Source: Nitrosomonas ureae (GTDB lineage Bacteria > Pseudomonadota > Gammaproteobacteria > Burkholderiales > Nitrosomonadaceae). From it: DNA of 64,000 nucleotides. Numbering within the stretch: the stretch's first letter is position 1; each line of letters starts with the position of its first letter. The notes beneath the pieces were generated by a model. That model did not search any database and was not told the DNA's origin. It saw only the letters and a list, made by a program, of their open reading frames with translations. The stretch is from NCBI RefSeq assembly GCF_001455205.1, contig NZ_CP013341.1:2108001-2172000 (forward strand), in the 5' to 3' direction. A program made the position numbers and the translations under genes. Shown piece by piece: positions 35,089-44,603 of the stretch.

Positions 35089-35369
35089 AAAGATTCATTG
35101 TTATTTGAGCACAATGTGAACTCATATTTTGAACAACGATATTTAATAATTATGCTACTACATTGATGCGGATTGTAATGAAGCAGCGCGCAGGAAAAAC
35201 AGACGCCTTTTTAAAAATACCTAAAACTGGATGAAGTGTCAAACATGCAGACTAGCAATCAGAAATTCTGGAAATTTGTATCTGCTTGATCCGGAATAGA
35301 TGTAAGTCGTTGGTTCTATTTATATTATCAGATTAACTGCATAGGGAAAAGCTGGTGCAGTCGCGAAAA
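35089..35369. other. Intergenic region, nothing recognised
   Basis: AT-rich spacer between two minus-strand genes; presumably carries the promoter of the retropepsin-like gene. No gene seen. Confidence 0.4.
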
Positions 35370-35396
35370 GAGTGGATTATCGATTGCAATCCACTC
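35370..35396 (-). terminator. Terminator of the small secreted protein gene
   Basis: Perfect 9-bp stem GAGTGGATT/AATCCACTC (35370-35378 with 35388-35396), nine-base loop; on the minus strand it is followed by TTTT. Confidence 0.8.
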
Positions 35397-35428
35397 TTGC
35401 GAGCTGAATGCTCAATGAAGAACTGTGA

Positions 35429-35944
35429 TTATTTATGGGAAAGTCTTACGGTTCCTGCACTGTTCAAATAAGCACCGAGGCGTTTGGCCAAGTAAACTTC
35501 CACGTCGCCTGTTGATGTGCTGGTTTTGGTTTCCAAGCCCACGCCACAAGCCCATAACTGTGCATCTAAGATCGCGATGCGGGAATTGTGGTTTTCATTA
35601 ATTGTTTTAGCTTGAAAATTGGCATAGGTATTGTTTGCTCCTTTAGAGGTATCAACAACGACAGTTCCATCGGGGAGCGTGATCAGAACACGGCCATTCG
35701 CTATCAGTGCGGCGACTGTGTTAGCTTCATTGAGTAATGAGTTGTAAGTAGGTGCCCCTGTAACCCCATTCAGTTTGTTTTTGAATTTTGTTACTTGTGC
35801 CGGTGTCAATAGGGCATTCAGATTTGCATAGGCAGGTGCGGTTAATTTGGTTAGAACTTGATCCCCGCATGCAGCCATTGCATTGAAACTAACCAACAAC
35901 AAGGCAGCAACTAGAGACAATAAAGACATTTTTTGCATTTTCAT
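35429..35944 (-). CDS. Small secreted protein of unknown function, 171 aa
   Basis: ATG 35944 is chosen over 36091: GGAG lies nine bases upstream and a signal peptide begins there (MKMQKMSLLSLVAALLLVSF, ending AMAA). The mature part has two cysteines (ACGDQ and WACGVG) that could form a disulfide, and an otherwise soluble alpha/beta composition. No family recognised. Single-gene unit with its own terminator. Confidence 0.72.
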   Translation of the reverse strand: MKMQKMSLLSLVAALLLVSFNAMAACGDQVLTKLTAPAYANLNALLTPAQVTKFKNKLNGVTGAPTYNSLLNEANTVAALIANGRVLITLPDGTVVVDTSKGANNTYANFQAKTINENHNSRIAILDAQLWACGVGLETKTSTSTGDVEVYLAKRLGAYLNSAGTVRLSHK

Positions 35945-36212
35945 GTGAAATCTCCGATGTGTTTTTAAAGTATTACCAAGCACATTACAAGTACCGAATG
36001 TGCTCAATAATGCATCATTCGTATTCGCACACATCACGTATGTGACGAGTGTGATGTATGCGAGGGGTATGCTAGCAAGCGACCATGACATGCCGATGTC
36101 AGCAAGATTGCAGTAGCATTAAGTTTGTGAGAATGAGTGGAAATGAGGCATTAAATAAGAAGTGGGGTGATCTGAATCGGAAAACCATTTTCCGGACACA
36201 GGAGTAATGTGT

Positions 36213-36241
36213 TTGACAGCCTAGTGGATACTCGGTATTTT
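36213..36241 (+). promoter_or_regulatory. Sigma-70-type promoter of cysH
   Basis: TTGACA (36213-36218), 17-base spacer, TATTTT (36236-36241), 116 bases before the cysH start. Confidence 0.6.
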
Positions 36242-36356
36242 GCAGCTAGGTAGGGAGATACTTCATACTTATATGCGTTTACGCGAAGAATATTTGCGAT
36301 GGGTGTCGTGATGCCAGGGTGAGGGAGTCTGAGTTCGTGATATTGGAGAGAATTTT

Positions 36357-37073
36357 ATGTCTGAAGTAGCTGCTGTAATGCAAAAAAGTGATAACACCAA
36401 TAGTGCCGGGCTAAGCGTGCAAGCTATTAGCGAATTAAATGATCGTTACCGCTCGCTCAATTTTGAGGAGCGCTTGCGCAATCTCTATGTTGATTTTCAT
36501 CCTGAGAAAGTGATGGTGACATCCTCTTTTGCAGCAACCTCTGCTTATTTTTTGCACATTATTTCCCGTATCCGTCCGGAACAGGTTATTTTTTTTGTAG
36601 ATACGGGTTTTCATTTTACGGAAACCTTGTTATATCGCGATTATTTGATCGGGTTATATCATCTTAAAGTCAAAGACCTGAGAGCGGATGCCTATCAGCA
36701 CTGGTACAGCAAGAAAGAAAAACTGTATGAAGTGGATCCTGATTTCTGCTGTACGATAAATAAAATTAGCCCATTGGAAGAAATCAAGCCCAACTATGAT
36801 GTTTGGGTGTCAAGTTTGATGAACTGGCAGACGGATCATCGTGCAAGTTTGAGCATTTTTGAAGAACGGCGGGGAATTATTAAATTTAATCCGATGATTG
36901 ATGTGACTCGTGAAGAACGCGACGCCTATATCCTTGAGCATAAATTACCTTTCCACCCGCTTGTGGCTGAGGGGTATTCCTCGATAGGTTGCACGCATTG
37001 CACTGTGAAAGGTGAAGGTCGCTGCGGTCGTTGGGCTGGGAAGCCCAAGACCGAGTGTGGCTTGCATCTTTAA
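36357..37073 (+). CDS. cysH: Assimilatory adenylyl-sulfate (APS) reductase CysH
   Basis: 238 residues. Reduces activated sulfate to sulfite with thioredoxin. FAATSAYFL and VIFFVDTGFHFTET match the PAPS/APS reductase fold. The paired cysteines Cys131-Cys132 and Cys212-x-x-Cys215 are the [4Fe-4S] ligands that mark APS-using enzymes, and the C-terminal ECGLHL carries the catalytic Cys234. All key residues are intact. GGAG before ATG 36357. No other sulfate-assimilation gene is adjacent, though a SulP transporter lies at the window start. Confidence 0.94.
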   Translation: MSEVAAVMQKSDNTNSAGLSVQAISELNDRYRSLNFEERLRNLYVDFHPEKVMVTSSFAATSAYFLHIISRIRPEQVIFFVDTGFHFTETLLYRDYLIGLYHLKVKDLRADAYQHWYSKKEKLYEVDPDFCCTINKISPLEEIKPNYDVWVSSLMNWQTDHRASLSIFEERRGIIKFNPMIDVTREERDAYILEHKLPFHPLVAEGYSSIGCTHCTVKGEGRCGRWAGKPKTECGLHL

Positions 37074-37119
37074 TTCTCTAACTGATATACAGTTATGTCT
37101 TGTAAAGTAAGTATTTGCG

Positions 37120-38082
37120 TTACTTGATTTTGATTTTAAATTGATCGGCGGCCCTGACCAGAGCCGATTGTATGCCGGGTTCCCATGCCGAATGGCCGGC
37201 GTCATCAATAATGATATATTCAGCTTGTGGCCAGGCCTGATGTAGATCATCCGCACTGACGATTGGGCAGACCGCATCATAGCGCCCTTGCACAATGGTG
37301 GCGGGAATGTTGTGCAGTTTATGTACGTTTCTCAGCAAAGCGTTTTCCGGCAAAAAAATGTTATGGCTAAAGTAGTGTGCTTCCATGCGTGCCAAACCCA
37401 ATGCGACAGTATCGCTGGCAAAATAACTGATCGTGGCGGGATTGGGCAACAGTGTGGAGCACGAACCTTCGTAAGTGCTCCAAGTGCGCGCGGCGGGCAA
37501 ATGTATGGCTGGATCAGGACTCATCAGGCGCTGATAGTAAGCCGCAAGAATATCGTTGCGTTCCTCTGTTGATAGCGGTGCAACCAAAACACGCCAGGCT
37601 TCGGGAAATAAATTGCGAAGTCCGTAAAGAAACCAGTCGATCTCCTGTTTGCGACAAAGAAAAATTCCCCGCAGAATAAACCCCAGGCAGCGTTCCGGAT
37701 GTGCTTCGCCGTAGGCAATCGCTAATGTGCTGCCCCAGGAACCTCCAAATACCAACCATCGATCAATTTCCAGATGTTGTCTGAGTAATTCCAGATCGTT
37801 AATCAGGTGAGGGGTCGTATTTTCGCGAATTTCACCGAGGGGGGTAGAGCGTCCTGCACCTCTTTGATCATAAATTACAATGCGATAATAGGTCGGATCA
37901 AAGAAACGCCGGTGCGCTGGGGTTGATCCGGCTCCGGGGCCACCGTGCAGAAAGATAACGGGAATTCCGGCAGGGTTTCCGGATTCTTCCCAATACATGG
38001 TGTGAATTTCATCCAAGGGTAATCTTCCTTGACCATGAGGCTCGATTTCGGGGTATAGTTCAGCAGCTAAATGTTTGTCCAT
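37120..38082 (-). CDS. pip: Proline iminopeptidase
   Basis: ATG 38082 gives 320 residues starting MDKHLAAELYPEIEPHGQG, the usual family N-terminus; the longer frame to 38151 is not expected. Alpha/beta hydrolase: oxyanion HGGPGAG, DQRGAGRS, nucleophile elbow GGSWGS, acid in GRYDAVCP and His in DDAGHSAWEP. Cytoplasmic enzyme releasing N-terminal proline from peptides. Convergent with cysH. Confidence 0.93.
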   Translation of the reverse strand: MDKHLAAELYPEIEPHGQGRLPLDEIHTMYWEESGNPAGIPVIFLHGGPGAGSTPAHRRFFDPTYYRIVIYDQRGAGRSTPLGEIRENTTPHLINDLELLRQHLEIDRWLVFGGSWGSTLAIAYGEAHPERCLGFILRGIFLCRKQEIDWFLYGLRNLFPEAWRVLVAPLSTEERNDILAAYYQRLMSPDPAIHLPAARTWSTYEGSCSTLLPNPATISYFASDTVALGLARMEAHYFSHNIFLPENALLRNVHKLHNIPATIVQGRYDAVCPIVSADDLHQAWPQAEYIIIDDAGHSAWEPGIQSALVRAADQFKIKIK

Positions 38083-38243
38083 AGTATGTAACGAAAAATG
38101 ATTTCTGATTAATGAGTCATGAAATTGAAGGAATAGCGTGACAAACCGCACAGAGTTTAAAGCTTAAATGAATTATAGTTCTGATATATTGCTTGAAAGA
38201 TTGCATAGGTTGCATACTGTATCAATGTTTTAAGGAATAATAT

Positions 38244-38501
38244 ATGCCCAATACTATACTGAAAGGACGGGAAGTTTCCATGTTACGTGAAGAGATGGAG
38301 ATTTTAATGAATGAGCGTCAATGCTTGCTGGATACCACAGGGGCCGCGGCCATGTTTGTAGCCAAATTGGATAGTGCTGTGTTGCCCGCATCGGCTTGCC
38401 AGGCAGCGAAAATTTTATCCAGTTCGCTTAATAACTTACCGGAAGAAACCTTGCAGGATGCATTGGAAAGAGTGAAGTTAGTATCTGCAGTCCGTGCATG
38501 A
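38244..38501 (+). CDS. Small helical protein upstream of patatin gene, 85 aa
   Basis: ATG 38244 after AAGGA. Soluble, helical (MLREEMEILMNERQCLLDTT, then a Ser/Ala-rich segment and LPEETLQDALERVKLV). Its stop overlaps the next start by 8 bases, so the two are co-translated. No family recognised; a partner or regulator of the phospholipase is possible. Confidence 0.72.
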   Translation: MPNTILKGREVSMLREEMEILMNERQCLLDTTGAAAMFVAKLDSAVLPASACQAAKILSSSLNNLPEETLQDALERVKLVSAVRA

Positions 38502-39678
38502 AAAAAAGCATGATCTAGGCACGCCAAAGGTTGGGCTTGTACTGACCGGAGGGGGGGCACGCGCAGCTTATCAAGTAGGCGTATTGCGCGCTATTGCGGA
38601 ATTATTGCCGGATAAGTCGCGTAATCCGTTTCCTGTTATTTGTGGAACATCAGCAGGGGCTATCAATGCTGCCAGTATAGCCGTTGCGGCCAACAATTTT
38701 TCTGAAGGTGTAGCGCAGTTAGAGGATGTTTGGTCAAATTTTCACGTAGATCAGATTTATCGCTCTGATCTGGTCGGTGTGGTTCATAATACTTTGCGCT
38801 GCTTGCTGTCGTTAATTTCGACTGAATATGGCCAGCATAATCCCATTTCCTTATTGGATAATGCGCCCTTGGAAGCGTTGTTAAGAAACCGTTTTTCTTT
38901 TCGCACCATCCAGCACTGCATCCGTTCCGGTTCATTACATGCCTTGGGATTGACCGCATGGGGCTATACCTCGGGACAGTCGGTTACGTTCTATCAGGCT
39001 GCAAGAGAAGTCTTGCCTTGGAAAAGGGCGCAGCGGCTGGGCGTTCCGGTTGAAATCGGGGTTGAGCATTTAATGGCTTCTTCGTCAATACCTTTCATTT
39101 TTCCGGCCGTAAAATTGAATCGTGAGTATTTCGGTGACGGCTCGATGCGTCAGATGGCACCGATAAGCCCGGCGCTTCATCTGGGCGCCGATAAGGTGTT
39201 GATTATTGGTGTACGTAAACCTGTAACCGATGAACCCAAACGTACCAGCGCTACGAGTTACCCACCTTTTGCGCAGATTGCAGGACATGCGTTGAACAGT
39301 ATTTTTGTCGACAGTCTGGATGTTGATCTGGAGCGCTTGTTGCGCATTAATGAAACGCTGAAGTTGATTCCCTCTGAAGTATTCAAACAAAACAGTGTTT
39401 CACTGCGTCCGGTTGAAGCAATGATGATTGCGCCCAGCGAGGGTATCAACGAGATTGCACAGAACTATGCTCATACCCTGCCGTGGATCATGCGTTCTCT
39501 ATATCGCGCTATTGGTGCCATGGGGCCCAATGGATCGACCTTGCTGAGCTATGTGCTATTTGAAGCGCCTTTTTGTCGGCATTTGATTGAATTAGGCTAT
39601 AACGATACCTTGCAGCAGAAAAACGAGCTGCTGAAGTTTATTGGTGTTGAGGATCAGGCAGGGAAAAATGGCGGTTAA
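38494..39678 (+). CDS. Patatin-like phospholipase family protein
   Basis: GTG start at 38494 overlapping the previous gene. 394 residues. Oxyanion motif TGGGARAAYQVG, nucleophile GTSAGAINA and the dyad aspartate in YFGDGS are all present near residues 20, 52 and 213, so a Ser-Asp lipid acyl hydrolase should be active. Membership is with the bacterial RssA/patatin group, which hydrolyses phospholipids or lysophospholipids; the natural substrate is unknown. The C-terminal ~130 residues are a family extension without a named domain. Confidence 0.9.
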   Translation: MHEKKHDLGTPKVGLVLTGGGARAAYQVGVLRAIAELLPDKSRNPFPVICGTSAGAINAASIAVAANNFSEGVAQLEDVWSNFHVDQIYRSDLVGVVHNTLRCLLSLISTEYGQHNPISLLDNAPLEALLRNRFSFRTIQHCIRSGSLHALGLTAWGYTSGQSVTFYQAAREVLPWKRAQRLGVPVEIGVEHLMASSSIPFIFPAVKLNREYFGDGSMRQMAPISPALHLGADKVLIIGVRKPVTDEPKRTSATSYPPFAQIAGHALNSIFVDSLDVDLERLLRINETLKLIPSEVFKQNSVSLRPVEAMMIAPSEGINEIAQNYAHTLPWIMRSLYRAIGAMGPNGSTLLSYVLFEAPFCRHLIELGYNDTLQQKNELLKFIGVEDQAGKNGG

Positions 39679-39721
39679 ATTTTTTGTGATTTTGATTTGA
39701 ATTTTAATCGGGAAAGATTAA

Positions 39722-40441
39722 ATGGCTTTTGATAGTCCGCAATTCTGGATTGCTGTTATGCAAATTATCGCAATTGATATTGTGCTGGGAGGCGATAATG
39801 CGGTTGTCATTGCACTTGCTTGCAGGCGCTTGCCGGAACATCAACGCAGACTGGGCATTATGTGGGGTGTTGTCGGTGCTATTGGGTTACGTGTGGTGTT
39901 GATCTTTTTTGCGCTAAGTTTGCTTGCTATTCCCTACTTGAAAATTGTTGGTGCGGTTCTGTTGCTATGGATCGGTATCAAGTTGCTGCAACCGGAACCG
40001 GCAGAGGTGCATGAGGTTGATGCCAGTACGACCTTAGTGGGCGCAATTAAAACGATTATTGTGGCCGATGCCGTGATGAGTCTCGACAATGTAATCGCTA
40101 TTGCGGGTGCGGCTAAGGATAGTATGGGTCTGGTAATTTTTGGCTTGGTCATCAGTGTGCCGATTATTGTGTGGGGAAGTCAGCTGGTGATGCGAGTCAT
40201 GGATCGATATCCGGTGACGATTCTGATAGGCGCCGGACTGCTGGGATGGATTGCGGGCGATATGGCGATCACCGATGTGGCGACCAAAGATTGGGTCAGT
40301 ACCCAGGCAAAATATCTACATTGGATTGCGCCGCCGGCAATGGCTTTGCTGGTGATTATGCTGGGTAAAATGCTGGCTGCCCGACAGCAGACCAAGATTG
40401 GCCCTGTCATTGATTTGGTTGATGAAGAAAAATCCAACTGA
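39722..40441 (+). CDS. TerC family integral membrane protein (YjbE type)
   Basis: 239 residues with about seven helices. The two acidic helices DIVLGGDNAVVIALA and DAVMSLDNVIAIAGAA are the TerC signature; relatives export manganese or other metals and help metallate secreted proteins. GGGAAAG precedes ATG 39722. First gene of a likely four-gene run to 44079. Confidence 0.9.
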   Translation: MAFDSPQFWIAVMQIIAIDIVLGGDNAVVIALACRRLPEHQRRLGIMWGVVGAIGLRVVLIFFALSLLAIPYLKIVGAVLLLWIGIKLLQPEPAEVHEVDASTTLVGAIKTIIVADAVMSLDNVIAIAGAAKDSMGLVIFGLVISVPIIVWGSQLVMRVMDRYPVTILIGAGLLGWIAGDMAITDVATKDWVSTQAKYLHWIAPPAMALLVIMLGKMLAARQQTKIGPVIDLVDEEKSN

Positions 40442-40474
40442 TGATTGCTGCAATTAAAAATAAAGGGACTGATC

Positions 40475-40900
40475 ATGCTAAAAATCCTGTTACCTGTTGA
40501 TGGCTCTGATAATTCCGACAAGACAGTCAGTGAGTTTATTCAATTACTGGATTGGTATAAGGAAAAACCGGAATTGCATTTATTGAACGTGCAATATCCT
40601 CTCGATGGCAATGTCTCGCTATTTATTAATCAATCGGATATCACACAATATCATCAGGAAGAAGGCTTAAAAAGCCTGCAATCCGCTCGTGATTTACTGG
40701 ATCAAGCGGGAATTTCCTACCAACACCACATTACTGTCGGAAATCCGGCTGAAATGATTGTTCGTTTTGCGGTCGAAAAGCAATACGATCAGATTGTTAT
40801 GGGACCGCGTGGTAAAGGTGGTATACAAGGTATGCTGCTGGGGTCGGTAACGAACAAAGTGATGCAACTGTCAAACCTTCCCGTGTTGCTGGTTAGATAA
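40475..40900 (+). CDS. Universal stress protein (UspA family)
   Basis: ATG 40475 (141 aa) after AAAGGGA; the frame's earlier start at 40445 is less likely. KILLPVDGSDNSDKTV at the start and GPRGKGGIQGMLLGSVTNKV at the end give the ATP-binding G-2x-G-9x-G-S pattern of nucleotide-binding UspA proteins. Lies 33 bases after the TerC gene. Confidence 0.92.
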   Translation: MLKILLPVDGSDNSDKTVSEFIQLLDWYKEKPELHLLNVQYPLDGNVSLFINQSDITQYHQEEGLKSLQSARDLLDQAGISYQHHITVGNPAEMIVRFAVEKQYDQIVMGPRGKGGIQGMLLGSVTNKVMQLSNLPVLLVR

Positions 40901-40921
40901 TGTTTTCCTGAGGCCAATACA

Positions 40922-41686
40922 TTGAAACTCAGGGTTCTCGGATGTAGCGGGGGAGTGGGAAGCGGGGCGCACACCACGGCCATGTTATTGGATGATGATG
41001 TTCTCATTGATGCAGGAACCGGAGTGGGAAATTTGACCATCGAAGAAATGATCAAGATTGACCATGTTTTAGTGACGCACGCACATCTGGATCATGTGGC
41101 TTTTATTCCTTTTCTGGTGGATACCGTTGGTTCCATGCGCGCCAAGCCGATAATCATTCATGCCATACCGGCGACACTGGATATACTGCAAAAACACTTA
41201 TTCAACTGGTATCTCTGGCCGGATTTTACAAAAATCCCACTAGCCACCATGCCTTATATGCGCTATGAAGCTCTGGCATTGGATCAAACCATCTGCCTCA
41301 ACCAGCGAAGAATCACGCCATTGCCTGCAAATCATACCATCCCGGCCGTGGGTTATCAGCTCGATTCCGGTCAAGCCAGTCTGGTATTCACCGGTGATAC
41401 TACGACTAATGATGCATTATGGATAGCCGTTAATAAAATTGAAAATCTGAAATATTTAATTATTGAATCGGCTTTCTGTAATCGGAAGCGGGACATCGCT
41501 CAAAGATCCCGGCATTATTGTCCCAGCTTGCTGGCAGAAGACCTGAAGAAACTGGAACGGACAGCGGAGATATTTATCACGCATTTAAAACCCGGCGAAG
41601 CTGAAATAACGATGCAGGAAATCAACCAGTGCATGGAAAGTTATCATCCTCGCCAGCTTGAGAATAATCAATTACTTGAATTTTAG
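40922..41686 (+). CDS. Metallo-beta-lactamase-fold hydrolase, cyclic nucleotide phosphodiesterase-like
   Basis: TTG start at 40922, 21 bases after the Usp gene, with TGAGG upstream. 254 residues. THAHLDH is the zinc motif HxHxDH; further ligands are in LPANHT and FTGDTTTN. The N-terminus (LRVLGCSGGVGSGAHTTA) is typical of class II 3',5'-cyclic-nucleotide phosphodiesterase-like and RNase Z-like MBL proteins. Substrate is inferred; the neighbouring GAF-domain ATPase makes a nucleotide substrate attractive. Confidence 0.83.
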   Translation: MKLRVLGCSGGVGSGAHTTAMLLDDDVLIDAGTGVGNLTIEEMIKIDHVLVTHAHLDHVAFIPFLVDTVGSMRAKPIIIHAIPATLDILQKHLFNWYLWPDFTKIPLATMPYMRYEALALDQTICLNQRRITPLPANHTIPAVGYQLDSGQASLVFTGDTTTNDALWIAVNKIENLKYLIIESAFCNRKRDIAQRSRHYCPSLLAEDLKKLERTAEIFITHLKPGEAEITMQEINQCMESYHPRQLENNQLLEF

Positions 41687-41697
41687 GATGTGATGCC

Positions 41698-44079
41698 ATG
41701 AATGCAACTGTATTAACGCCTCATCAGGCAAAAGATACCTCTAATACCCCTGAGGGATCGAATGCGATTGCGAATTTCCGTAAAGTTATCGACAAGATAA
41801 ATGCTGCCAATAATTTAGACGAAATCATGGCGGAAGTCAGTAAAGATATCTGTGCGCTATTTAATGCTGAACGATTGACGATTTATTCATTGAGTGCAGA
41901 TAAATCATGTTTTGTGTCACGGGTTAAAACAGGACTGGATTCGTTTCAGGATTTGCAAATGCCGGTATCAGAGAAGAGTGTTATTGGTTTTGCCGGATTG
42001 CAGAAGAAAGTAATCAATATTGAGGATGTTTACAATAAATCCGAGTTAAAAAAAATTAGCCCCTCGCTAACGTTCTCTAACGATGTCGACAAGCGTACCG
42101 GTTATCGTACTAAACAAATGCTGGTGGTACCGATCTTGCATCCGAATAACCAAGACCTGACAGGCGTGGTTCAGGTCATTAACAGCAATAATGACGAGCC
42201 TTTCTCAGCCGCGACAGTGAAGAAGGGCATAGAAATTTGCCAAGCGCTGGCGGCTGCGTTTAATCAGCAGCAACAACCGGTGCGGTTGCTTAAATCAAAA
42301 TATGATTATCTGATTTCCGATGCGGTAATTTCCGCTGCGGAACTTGATCTGGCAACGCGTTCAGCACGAAAAAAAGGCTGCGATTTGGAAGATGTGCTGG
42401 CGGATGAGTTTCAGATTGCCTTGCCGCTCATCGGCAAGGCACTGGCTTTATTTTTTGGAGCCAAGTACGAGTCTTTTAGGAACGATCGGATCAAGCCGAT
42501 GGATTTACTAAAGAATATTAAAAAAGATTATGTTGAAAGTAATGCATTGCTACCGATTGATGAAACCAAAGAGGGCGTGGTGGTTTTAACGCTCGATCCG
42601 GAACAGATCAAATCGCAACGCATTGCAAACACGATTTTCCCCAAGCACAAGATTATTTATGCAGTCACTACCAAGCGTGAATTCACCGCGACGGTAGAGC
42701 AGTTTTATGGCAGCAGCCAGGACGAGGCGGGTGCCAGTGATATTAATGAAATGCTTTTCAATCTTGGAGACGAGCAAGTTGAAGAGGGCTCCAACGACAT
42801 AGAGGAATCTTCAGCCGCATCGGACAATGAGCTGGTTAAATTGGTGAATAAAATCATCACCGATGCCTATAAGATGGGGGTATCGGATATTCATATCGAG
42901 CCTTTTTCCGGCAAGGAAAAAACCAAAATCCGCTTCCGCAAGGATGGTTCATTGATGCCCTATATCGAGATTCCGGCCAGTTATCGCAATCCGCTGGTGA
43001 CGCGGATCAAGATCATGTGCGATCTGGATATTTCGGAGAAGCGCAGGCCTCAGGATGGCAAGATTAAATTCAGAAAGTTTTCGCCACTGGATATTGAATT
43101 GCGGGTTGCGACCATTCCTTCGGCAGGTGGGGTGGAAGATGTCGTGATGCGTATTCTGGCGGCCGGTGAACCGATTCCGCTGGATAAAATGGGATTCACC
43201 GCGCGTAACCTGGAGGAGCTGAAAAAAATTGTCAGTAAGCCTTATGGGCTATTTTTTGTCTGCGGCCCCACCGGTTCGGGTAAAACAACCACGCTGCACT
43301 CGGTGCTGAAATATCTCAATCGCGACGATACCAAAATCTGGACCGCGGAGGATCCGGTGGAGATCACCCAAAAGGGATTGCGACAAGTGCAGATTAACGT
43401 CAAAGCCGGGCTGACCTTTCCGGCGATCATGCGCTCGTTCCTGCGTGCGGACCCCGATATCATCATGGTGGGTGAGATGCGCGACAAGGAAACCACCAGC
43501 ATCGGTATTGAGGCCTCGCTCACGGGGCACTTGGTTTTAGCTACACTGCATACCAACAGCGCGCCGGAATCGGTGATCCGTTTGCTGGATATGGGGATGG
43601 ACCCGTTCAATTTTTCCGATGCGTTGCTGGGCGTGCTGGCGCAGCGGTTGACCAAGCGCTTGTGCAAATGCAAGGAATCATATGTGGCCGACGAACGGGA
43701 GATCAACGCGCTGTTAAACGAATACTGCGAGGAACTTAGGAATATCGATCATTTTAAAGCCGATCCCGAAGCAGCCATGCAAGAAATCCGTCAGCAGTGG
43801 ATCGAACGGTACGGCGATGAAAGCGGGCAGATCGTGCTGCATAAACCGGTCGGTTGCGATCAGTGTAATAACACCGGTTTTTCCGGCCGAGTGGGATTGC
43901 ATGAACTGATGACCGCCAGCGACGCGCTGAAGAAAAATGTCCAGGAGCGCGCGCGTGTGGCGGAAATGCTGGTGACGGCTTTAAGCGAGGGCATGCGCAC
44001 GCTGAAACAGGATGGCATCGAAAAGGTTTTGCAGGGCGTGACGGATATTCATCAAGTGCGGGTGGTATGTATCAAGTAA
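41698..44079 (+). CDS. GAF domain-containing GspE/PilB-type secretion ATPase
   Basis: 793 residues. N-terminal GAF domain (~residues 40-170), a GspE/PilB N-terminal domain (~195-335) and the hexameric ATPase: Walker A GPTGSGKTTT at ~523-530, DPDIIMVGEMRD (Walker B), LVLATLHTNSAPE (His box) and a zinc tetracysteine (CKC, then CDQC). Such ATPases drive type IV pilus or type II secretion assembly; the fused GAF domain suggests control by a small ligand. No other pilus-assembly gene is adjacent, but pilA lies ~500 bases away on the other strand. Last gene of the run from 39722. Confidence 0.9.
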   Translation: MNATVLTPHQAKDTSNTPEGSNAIANFRKVIDKINAANNLDEIMAEVSKDICALFNAERLTIYSLSADKSCFVSRVKTGLDSFQDLQMPVSEKSVIGFAGLQKKVINIEDVYNKSELKKISPSLTFSNDVDKRTGYRTKQMLVVPILHPNNQDLTGVVQVINSNNDEPFSAATVKKGIEICQALAAAFNQQQQPVRLLKSKYDYLISDAVISAAELDLATRSARKKGCDLEDVLADEFQIALPLIGKALALFFGAKYESFRNDRIKPMDLLKNIKKDYVESNALLPIDETKEGVVVLTLDPEQIKSQRIANTIFPKHKIIYAVTTKREFTATVEQFYGSSQDEAGASDINEMLFNLGDEQVEEGSNDIEESSAASDNELVKLVNKIITDAYKMGVSDIHIEPFSGKEKTKIRFRKDGSLMPYIEIPASYRNPLVTRIKIMCDLDISEKRRPQDGKIKFRKFSPLDIELRVATIPSAGGVEDVVMRILAAGEPIPLDKMGFTARNLEELKKIVSKPYGLFFVCGPTGSGKTTTLHSVLKYLNRDDTKIWTAEDPVEITQKGLRQVQINVKAGLTFPAIMRSFLRADPDIIMVGEMRDKETTSIGIEASLTGHLVLATLHTNSAPESVIRLLDMGMDPFNFSDALLGVLAQRLTKRLCKCKESYVADEREINALLNEYCEELRNIDHFKADPEAAMQEIRQQWIERYGDESGQIVLHKPVGCDQCNNTGFSGRVGLHELMTASDALKKNVQERARVAEMLVTALSEGMRTLKQDGIEKVLQGVTDIHQVRVVCIK

Positions 44080-44085
44080 CCGATC

Positions 44086-44110
44086 AAATGTGACAAAAAT
44101 GGTCACATTT
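44086..44110 (+). terminator. Terminator after GAF-ATPase gene
   Basis: Perfect 9-bp stem AAATGTGAC/GTCACATTT (44086-44094 with 44102-44110), seven-base loop, little U tract beyond TTT. Confidence 0.65.
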
Positions 44111-44167
44111 TGACGTAATGAGCTGCAGTGTTCAGAGCCGTAAGTAAGCCAACAATGAATTGCTATT

Positions 44168-44344
44168 TTATACCGGGCGGGACGATCGGTTTTTCAGCCA
44201 TTTCTTGAAGGATATTTGACTTTCACCCGAAGGTTTGCCCGCCAGTAATCCTTCAACACGGATAGCTTCATCAAGGTCTTCCCAGTGTGTTTCGTGTCCT
44301 TTTCTGCCGAAGGAATTACCATTTAACATCATGGAAGTATGCAT
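44168..44344 (-). CDS. Candidate small protein, 58 aa
   Basis: Minus-strand frame starting MHTSMMLNGNSFGRKGHETH and ending KKWLKNRSSRPV. Codon use and composition look protein-like (amphipathic HWEDLDEAIRVEGLLAGK). Only a weak AAGAGA precedes ATG 44344. It lies downstream of pilA on the same strand but beyond the pilA terminator. No family recognised; it may also be a fragment of a longer lost gene. Confidence 0.45.
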   Translation of the reverse strand: MHTSMMLNGNSFGRKGHETHWEDLDEAIRVEGLLAGKPSGESQISFKKWLKNRSSRPV

Positions 44345-44556
44345 TACATGTTTCTCTTAATTGCAGTTGATGTTTACTGATGATGTCTTAGATATCCCGC
44401 ATGGATTATCCCGAATAGTGTGAGTAATCCTCGTTGATCAATACTACGGACTTTTTATTAAGCTTGAGATGTCACTTAAATCAAAAGCTCTCGGCGAGAA
44501 CTATTCGATTTATTTGGGTTTTTAGGGGTGCTCGATATTCTGAAGGAGAAATGAAA
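44345..44556. other. Non-coding spacer downstream of pilA
   Basis: Nothing recognised besides the possible promoter of the 58-aa frame. Confidence 0.35.
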
Positions 44557-44587
44557 AAGGCGCAATGTCCATCAAGCATTGCGCCTT
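44557..44587 (-). terminator. Terminator of pilA
   Basis: Perfect 11-bp stem AAGGCGCAATG/CATTGCGCCTT (44557-44567 with 44577-44587), nine-base loop; the minus strand continues with a T run. Confidence 0.9.
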
Positions 44588-44603
44588 ACAAACTAAATCT
44601 GTA

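Noticed and set aside
43242..43706. 154-codon frame antisense to the GAF-ATPase
   Set aside because: Overlaps the conserved Walker A/B region of a real gene; composition is that of a reverse-complement shadow.
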